Source: Sequoia sempervirens (taxonomy: Eukaryota; Streptophyta; Pinopsida; Cupressales; Cupressaceae). From it: 64,000 bases of DNA. The translations under genes were made by a program, and so were the position numbers. The stretch is taken from contig VDFB02358134.1 of NCBI GenBank assembly GCA_007258455.2, positions 215,497,565 through 215,561,564 on the forward strand, in the 5' to 3' direction. The notes under the pieces are model-generated. The model worked only from the letters and a program-made list of their open reading frames with translations. It did not search any database and was not told the DNA's origin. Positions 57,843-64,000 of the stretch are shown here, piece by piece (positions within the stretch are counted from its first letter, which is position 1; every line of letters begins with the position of its first letter).

Positions 57843-58758
57843 ATGGATGGTATAGTAGAAGACAATGATAATGCATCTTGTAGTGATGAGGATGTTATTT
57901 TTGAAAAAAACTATAGAGAAAATATGTGTAGATGAAGAACGTGGTCATATTAGTCAATATGTGGCACATGATGAGATGAATGAAACATGTGAAAACACCC
58001 CTATTCTCTTTGAAAATATGGAAATAGAGAGAAATTTTTTTGTATCAGATGAAGGTTGCAATGATGCAGATGATATTGAAAGCATTTTCTCATTTACTGA
58101 CAAGGAGAAAAGGTGTTATGATTATTCCTTTGGGTTAGGTGCATTGATCTCATTTGAAAATGCAGTAGAATTTTGTGTTGATTCTAAAGTTTCATTTCTT
58201 CATGGTGACAACGTTAGTGTTGCAGATACAAATATGCAATCAACTATAAAGGATTTTTGTATGGGTGATCAAAGGCATTACAATTCTATTTGCAATCCTA
58301 GTGATTGTGAATCCTCTCAAGAGGGGGAAATAGAATTGATCTCCTTAAGTGAAAAGTGTTTCAATAAAGGTGATGACAATATTTTTCAATGCTCACAACT
58401 GCATGATGACATTATGGATCTCTATGATAGTGTTGATAATTTCTTGAATGATCATCTCAGTTCAAACTGTGTTGATGATATTTTCTCTTCAAGCAATGAA
58501 TGTGATGTTGTGAAGAACAATAGGATTCCAAGTTCTTTTAGACATGAGCATGATGAGGGATATGAATTGAATGTACTTTTTGAAGAGGATATATGTGATC
58601 AACAATGCTATGATACACTTGGTCATGCCAATTCTACAAGTGTTGAGTGTAGCATTAATGCAAGTCTTCATGGTAATGAGACAAAGGAGTCTGTTGATTT
58701 TTGGAATACTCTTGAAAATGGTGGTATCATGAATGCAAATGAAAAAAGTATGCAATGA
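57843..58758 (+). pseudogene. Gypsy H acidic frame 1, function unknown
   Basis: Starts with MDGIVEDNDNASCSDEDVIF at 57843, then shifts frame at the A7 run near 57903-57909 and continues as EKICVDEERGHISQYVAHDE for about 280 codons. Very acidic and Cys-containing, no recognised motif and no zinc knuckle. It follows H gag on the same strand, so a gag extension or extra retroelement frame is likely. It ends at the stop at 58756. Confidence 0.45.
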
Positions 58759-58876
58759 ATTTCAGTTAGAGAAATCATCTGTGAGAAGTTGAAATGAAGA
58801 AACAACTAATTTTTTTCAATTTAATGGTGAAGAATATGACATTGTTGATTATTATAGTAGTATAGAATAAGAAGGA

Positions 58877-59478
58877 ATGTGTACAAGAGATTCATTAGAT
58901 GAATCAATTCAAGAAGTTGATTGTGAAGAGAATGCATGTGTGAGTGATGTAAGTGGTGAACAAGGAATTCCTTGCTTTTCTAATCTTTTACCTTCATCTA
59001 TCCCTTTTTTTGACTTTCAAGCTATCACTAATTTTTTGCACGAGGAAAACATAGATATAGCTGTACAAGAAAGTGAAAATTTAAAGACAAATGTTGGTAT
59101 AGTTGATGAACTTATTTATGATGAATTTTCACCTGAAGAATGTGATTGTTTTCATCACATGGACACATATGAGGACCTTTTCTCTAGGTGTGCAACTTAT
59201 AGTCTTCCTCATGAGCAATATGCTTCAAATATTCATGTTGATGCTATAGGAGGTAATGTTGATTGTGATACTTCTTGCAATAGTGAATGTGTTTTGAACA
59301 CAAGTTCGTTGTGAAGGATTTGTTGCAAAATTAAATTCTAAGTCATTTGAGCCTGCATTTGAAGCTTTCTTGTGTGACAATATGAAGAATGCAAATAACC
59401 TTGTCTTTGAACCTAGGTTGGAAAGAATTGTTTGTGTATGGGATGCTAGAATTTCTTCTAAATTACATGATTTGAATG
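58877..59478 (+). pseudogene. Gypsy H acidic frame 2, function unknown
   Basis: 145-codon frame MCTRDSLDESIQEVDCEENA to CNSECVLNTSSL, then decayed coding to 59478, where an LTR interrupts. Composition matches acidic frame 1, from which it is separated by stops at 58758-58870. EFSPEECDCFHHMDTYEDLF is a typical stretch. No domain recognised. Confidence 0.4.
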
Positions 59479-60680
59479 TGTTAAAAGGTGCAAGACAACT
59501 GAGAGGGGGGTGAATCAGTTGTCACCAAACTAAAACTCAAATTTTCAAACACTTATCAATTTATTATCCACATAATTCTATTATTAAGTATGAACATGAA
59601 ATGCAAATAACAAAAATCAATATCAATACAGGAAGCACCATATTTACATTTAAAAACCAATGAGGGAAAAAAAATGGTGAGGATTAACTCACAATATAAA
59701 GTAATAGAAAAAACCAAATACAAAGAGGCTCACTACCAAGGGATCACTGCCCAAAAGGACTCATTGTCTGGATACAAAGGCTCACTGCCTACATATAGGA
59801 CTCAATATCTAGAAGGAGGCTCACTACCTACAGAAAGAAAATATTACAAAAAAATCCACCACTGCAAGTTAGACTCATCCGCAACCTTGATCAGAAGAAT
59901 TGGAGACACCATCAACTCACTGCTTTTAGGAATCTAACACATTAAAGTAATGCTACCTAAATTCACTTTCGCACACTCTACTTCTCAAACTTGTGGTATA
60001 CTTGATTCTTTAATTTGCAACATCTCTGTTGATGGGTATTTTTTCACTTCTCAACATAGGCAGCACACAAGTGCACTACCTCTCTTGAAAGATAACTTAC
60101 TACAAGCAAGTTGCTGAAAATTATTCCAAGATCTTTCGGTGTCAGGTCATGTCTTGCAAAAAAAACTTAGTGGATTGATGTGATTTGATGGTAATCACAA
60201 GGGGCATGGAAAATTATTAAGTTGAAAAAGGGTTGGGTCTTAAAATGGAGTTCCTCAGATTCTAGAAGTGGCATGTAATTGTTGTAAGTTCAAAAAAATA
60301 GTCTAAAACTCCATGTGCAACATCAAATTTGGCTTTACAATGATGCTGGAACTTTTCCTAAACTACTATTATTCAAAGAAAGGTCAAAAGGGGAAAAGGG
60401 AGGAGGAAGTTCCTAGACCTGCAACTAGTGATGAACAGTGATAATGGAGGATTCTACAGTGTACAACCTTCTTATAATTGAGTTACTTAACCAAGACACA
60501 CATTATCATGAAACTAGTGTTATCTTCTAAGGTCTACATATTTTTCAGATGTTCATTCGCCATAAAGCATGAATAAAAGATGAAACTTAAGTGCAACATT
60601 GAATTTATGTTCAGACTAGCTTTACAAAGTTGTTTATCATCAATAACCAACAAAAAGAATGAACATGGAAAGCATCAACA
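59479..60680 (-). mobile_element. Minus-oriented copia LTR, probably solo
   Basis: Left edge TGTTAAAAGGTGCAAGACAACTGAGAGG, the same U5 end type as A and B; it shares GGTGAGGATTAACTCACAAT with A. No polypurine tract or polyprotein follows, so it is probably solo. The right end is uncertain: CATCAACA at 60680 followed by CAATG would give an imperfect duplication with GAATG (59474-59478). Confidence 0.55.
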
Positions 60681-60890
60681 CAATGACATACTTCAAAATC
60701 AGTGGGGTATGTGCAGATCATCATGGAAAAAATAGGCCCTTAAGTGGCAAAAAAAAAAAGAAAAATCAGAGTTAGGAAACTTGACATAAAAATTTGAATA
60801 AGTTATCTATATTATTTCAAAAATATGTAAGAATAGAATTTGTAGAAAATTGAATGTAGTTTCTAAACTACTAGGTTTGTTTAAAAACAA

Positions 60891-60914
60891 ATATATATAT
60901 ATATATATATATAT
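60891..60914. repeat. (AT)12 microsatellite
   Basis: Uninterrupted AT dinucleotides between AAAACAA and TTGGTG. Confidence 0.95.
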
Positions 60915-61723
60915 TTGGTGAAAATTTGAAATTTCAATGCAAGAGTACTTAAATTTCAGGAAAAAATAAGAAGTAGGTGTTTGTCCGACCACCCTAACCA
61001 CAATAAAATGATAATATTTTTTTATAAAATTTTAGATATAACTAGAAGTCTCATGTCTCAATGTGATGCATATCTTTTTTGTAATTTTTTTCCAAGTAAA
61101 TAATTAATTATGAATTTTTTATTACAATTTTTTAAGAATATAAAAAACTCATATGTCTGACCACCTTAACTTGGTCAAAACTTCATGAAATTCATTTTTT
61201 TGTTTTTTTAATCCTATAGTATCCAAAGCATAGAATGTGATGCATGTTTTGGATTCAAAAAATGTGATACCATTTGAAAGCTATAGATGTTTTTCAATCA
61301 GTCTATCAATCAAGACTTTAGTCATAATTTGAATAGAAAATAAATAATAATTACTTATTAAATTCAAAGTAAAGCATAATTTATATTGGTGGAAATTTCA
61401 TAATCTCCTTTAAAAGCCCTTTTCGTTTCATCATTTTTGGGTAAAAAAAAATGTCATCAGCCACATACCCATCATATTGCCACTTTTTGGCCCATCATGA
61501 TCCTGCACATACCCAGTGAACAACATCAACTAAGTCATTAAACTACTTGAAAACACTTCGAACATCAAGCTAAATCAATCTAAATCTACCAAACATGAGG
61601 AGAATAATCATGCAACATGAGAGAAATTCAAGAATCCACCAAAAGCAATGAAGTTCTATTAAAATTTATGTAGCATGTCATTACAACAACTCAATTCTCT
61701 CCTTGAAAATGGGAGGAGACCCC

Positions 61724-61733
61724 CTATTTATAG
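61724..61733 (-). promoter_or_regulatory. TATA box of minus-oriented LTR-like block
   Basis: The minus strand reads CTATAAATAG followed by GGGGTCTCC, a good match to LTR promoter boxes seen elsewhere in this window (30554, 26651). Confidence 0.45.
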
Positions 61734-61892
61734 CTTTCCAAAGCCAAAATGAATGGCTAGGATTGATTTACATTGTTTGGATCAGATTCATTGCAAGCTA
61801 GGGTTTCACCTACCCCAAAAATTTACTAATATAAAATACATCTTTGTCATTTTCCCTATTTTGTCCTATAGTGCCCTGACACTATACCACTT

Positions 61893-62827
61893 TTGTCTTA
61901 TAGTGACATGCCCTCTAGCTGCAACTATATTGCTAGGAACTCATCATCTATTACAGGAACTCCCTTGCTCTTTTTAACATTGGCATACTCTAAAAATTTA
62001 CCAATCAATGCCTGAAGCTTGTCCCATTCTGGGATATCAGATTGGAGATTCTAGAAGGTAAGTTTCTTGAACCTCTCTATGATCTATTTCCAATGCTTTA
62101 TGTACTTAGGCATATCCTTAATGACCTGTTCTGATAAAAAAAATGCCCTTGTAGAAAAATCCATTAAGTCTGGCAATAATACATCGGTTGCTCCTTATTC
62201 CATCTTCTTGTGGAAGAGTGGCTTGATATTTTCAGGGTCCAATTCCAAGGCAGGCATGTCATATTTAGTCAACATCTTGAGATAGTCTTCATTGTTAGTC
62301 TAATGCTTCGTAACCCACTAGAGGCTGAGTTCAACATCTTCTAAGACTCCCTACAATACCTCCTTTTGATGATCGAGGCCCATTCACCAGATCTCTACGA
62401 GTCATTGGTCATCCTTGACAAGCTCCAACTCCTTTTCCCATGTCCCTTCTAGCATCTTGAGGATGCTCTCGACCTTAGCAAACGTAATCCTATAAAGCTT
62501 AGTGAATCTATGACACATCTTTTCTATGTCCATAAGTTGCTTCTGCAAATCTCAAATCTTGTTTATCATCCTAGCAACATGTCGTATGCCCATCTCACCA
62601 TTGTATAGCACTCGCTGGAACCAATCTTCAGTAGCCTTGGTCTAGCTTTTCCTTTTCTCCATTTTGTCTATATCACCTTTAGAGAGTAGGGAAGGTGGTG
62701 TCAAATATTTTGTTGGAGCTTCCTTTGTGGATGTCCATTGTTGAATATAGGTAGTGAGGTCCGCCACTTGTGCTTTCAGCTCTTCCTTGGAAGATTGGTA
62801 TTTATTCATCTGCTGGACAATTGTCAC
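61893..62827 (-). pseudogene. Decayed coding sequence, unidentified
   Basis: Frame 62827-62642 (MTIVQQMNKYQSSKEELKAQ, coiled-coil-like) continues leftward with stops: ATEDWFQRVLYNGEMGIRHV, MCHRFTKLYRITFAKVESIL, EGTWEKELELVKDD, TNNEDYLKMLTKYDMPALEL, DIPEWDKLQALIGKFLEYAN. Consistent reading over 900 bp shows it was once coding. I do not recognise the family; a retroelement-associated protein is most likely by context. Confidence 0.45.
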
Positions 62828-63295
62828 TATTGATCCTTGGAGGTGGTCAATCTTCTATTCTCTAGTGGCAGGACCCAAGTCAATGGTGGAAATATTATAA
62901 CTGACTCCTTCTCCTCTATTTGTCACTAGGGTGGTAATTGGCATGGTCCTCGATCCAGATGCATTGACTGTTATATGCGATTGGACTCTCAACTTCTTTT
63001 CTTTCTTTGGATTTGTTTATGCTCATGCCAAGATAGCCTCAAGTCTAGTCTTCAGATCTACGAGGATGGGGTATTTCTTCTGTAGTTGCCTCTATAACCA
63101 GTTGGGCATCTGAGACTCCTCTTATGGTGATTCATGATCACCTTTCTCTCTTTGTTCAAGCTTGAGCTACTTCTCCTAATGACCCAAGTCTTCTTGCTCT
63201 ATTCTTTCTTCTTCTTCATCTGAATCTTGGATTAGTATAGCCATTTCTTTATCCAACTCAGTGGTGGCTATGTTTTCTTCAATGACACCCTCTAT
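62828..63295 (-). other. Spacer within unidentified minus-strand coding remnant
   Basis: Decayed, with Glu/Asp-rich minus-strand pieces (from 63295 to 63180) and less readable sequence to 62828. Probably the linker between the two recognisable blocks. Confidence 0.3.
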
Positions 63296-63979
63296 TTAAG
63301 GTGCCTTTTCTACCTCTTGCTCAATCTCTATGTGATGCTCTAGCTTGGGGCTCCTTTTAAGATCAACTTCTTCTTCAGGATTTTCTTTATCTTCTTTTTT
63401 TATTTCAACCTCCTCTTCTTCTTCTTTCTCAATAGGTATCTCCTCTTCCTGAATAGGGCCTTTGTCTTGGCCAACCAATGGAGGCTCTTCCATTTTATCA
63501 TTAATGTTGTCCTTTTCCTCTTAGGGATGCTTTTTAGGTCAAACTTCTTCCCCAACATCCTTGAGTTGTTGGGACATCTCCTCTTCGAACTATTGATTAG
63601 AGGTTTCAATTATATATCTTTCATTGAGTGCTTCTATGTCTTCCTCTGAAGACTATGACTCCTTTTCATCTTCATAGGCTACTTCATCTATAGTTACATT
63701 TACTTTTCCCTCAAGGTGCTCATAATAGTCATCCTTAAAAGGATCCTCAGACTCCTTAGCTACTCCCTTGGTAGCCTCCCTCTGGCATCTCTCCATTTCT
63801 TTTGATATTTGCATTGTGGCCTCCATCTTCGGTGGCTCTATTAGAGAAGGGATAGGGAGACCAGCTACAACTTGAGCCATTTTTGCTTGTACAACATGAT
63901 TCATTAATACCCTAGAGAGTTTGATGGGTATCTTTTGCATATGCTTTGCAAAGGCCTCGAGTAGGGAGAGAGAGGGCAT
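63296..63979 (-). pseudogene. Decayed coding sequence with Glu-rich tail, unidentified
   Basis: 63979-63653: MPSLSLLEAFAKHMQKIPIK, LSRVLMNHVVQAKMAQVVAG, LPIPSLIEPPKMEA, then acidic. 63493-63296: EEEIPIEKEEEEEVEIKKED-like Glu/Lys-rich stretch. A block ending LPIPSLI after helical sequence recalls ORFs found in plant retrotransposons (putative plant transposon protein type), but this is a weak resemblance. The frame is open to the window edge, so more may lie beyond. Confidence 0.4.
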
Positions 63980-64000
63980 AGGAGTTCTGGTAGCTGAGGG

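Larger units (their letters stand above)
60690..61890 (-). mobile_element. LTR-like block, minus orientation
   Basis: Non-coding A/T-rich block with a minus-strand promoter-like sequence (TATA at 61733-61724) followed, reading down, by GGGGGTCTCCTCCCATTTTC, as in plant LTRs. It lies downstream of the decayed minus-strand frames at 61893-63979 and could be their 3' LTR. Borders are not determined. Confidence 0.35.

Noticed and set aside
61241..61245. GAATG as the right target duplication of the LTR starting at 59479
   Set aside because: Not preceded by a CA end; would give an LTR of about 1.76 kb without motif support. The CAATG after CATCAACA at 60680 fits better but is still uncertain.
1..64000. 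Host genes, tRNA or rRNA genes, organellar inserts
   Set aside because: I saw no exon-like conserved protein outside retroelement polyproteins, no tRNA cloverleaf with A/B boxes, and no rRNA or plastid coding stretches; a systematic search was not possible by eye.

Overview
The window is intergenic DNA from a large, repeat-rich eukaryotic genome, almost certainly a seed plant. A gymnosperm is my guess from the giant nested LTR retrotransposons and A/T-rich decay; this is inference, not a sequence match. I found no ordinary host gene, tRNA, rRNA or CRISPR array. Nearly everything recognisable is LTR-retrotransposon sequence of the Ty1/copia and Ty3/gypsy superfamilies, in several layers of insertion. 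All reading frames are broken by stops or frameshifts. Element letters A-I are mine.

Layout. 1-1265 has no call. 1266-3896 is a decayed copia gag-protease remnant plus an LTR-like block. 3900-5800 is a minus-strand gypsy gag-protease remnant. 5801-9305 is a plus-strand gypsy copy (F) with 5' LTR, long leader and gag/protease linker; its leader carries a near-perfect 58-bp-arm palindrome. 9306-14985 is copia A (minus, 5'-truncated). From 14990 to 53830 on the minus strand lies gypsy G, a relative of F that keeps gag and a protease-like domain but has no reverse transcriptase, RNase H or integrase. It is split by two insertions and followed by an LTR and a second leader copy.

Insertions in G. 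B (20634-24519) is copia-derived, with both ends being LTR 3' (U5) ends, and is flanked by the 5-bp duplication AAGGA. C (25395-52259) is a copia with two ~2-kb LTRs and flanks ATTTT. Inside the C protease region sits D (29803-46919, flanks GAAAC), a 17-kb Tat/Ogre-like gypsy with G-patch, RT, two RNase H domains and integrase. Inside D gag sits E (34717-37521, flanks GGGTC), a 2.8-kb probable solo LTR with a G/C- and CpG-rich segment. A 352-bp LTR-like insertion, I (53338-53689, flanks GTCAA), lies in the G leader. Relative order of insertion is therefore G, then B and C independently, then D, then E.

Right end. 53831-59478 holds another gypsy (H) with a primer-binding-site-like block, gag and long acidic reading frames of unknown function. 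It is cut by a minus-oriented copia LTR (about 59479-60680). 60690-63979 contains an (AT)12 run, an LTR-like block with a minus-strand TATA box, and decayed minus-strand coding sequence I cannot identify. Domain calls come from reading conserved motifs by eye; no database search was run.
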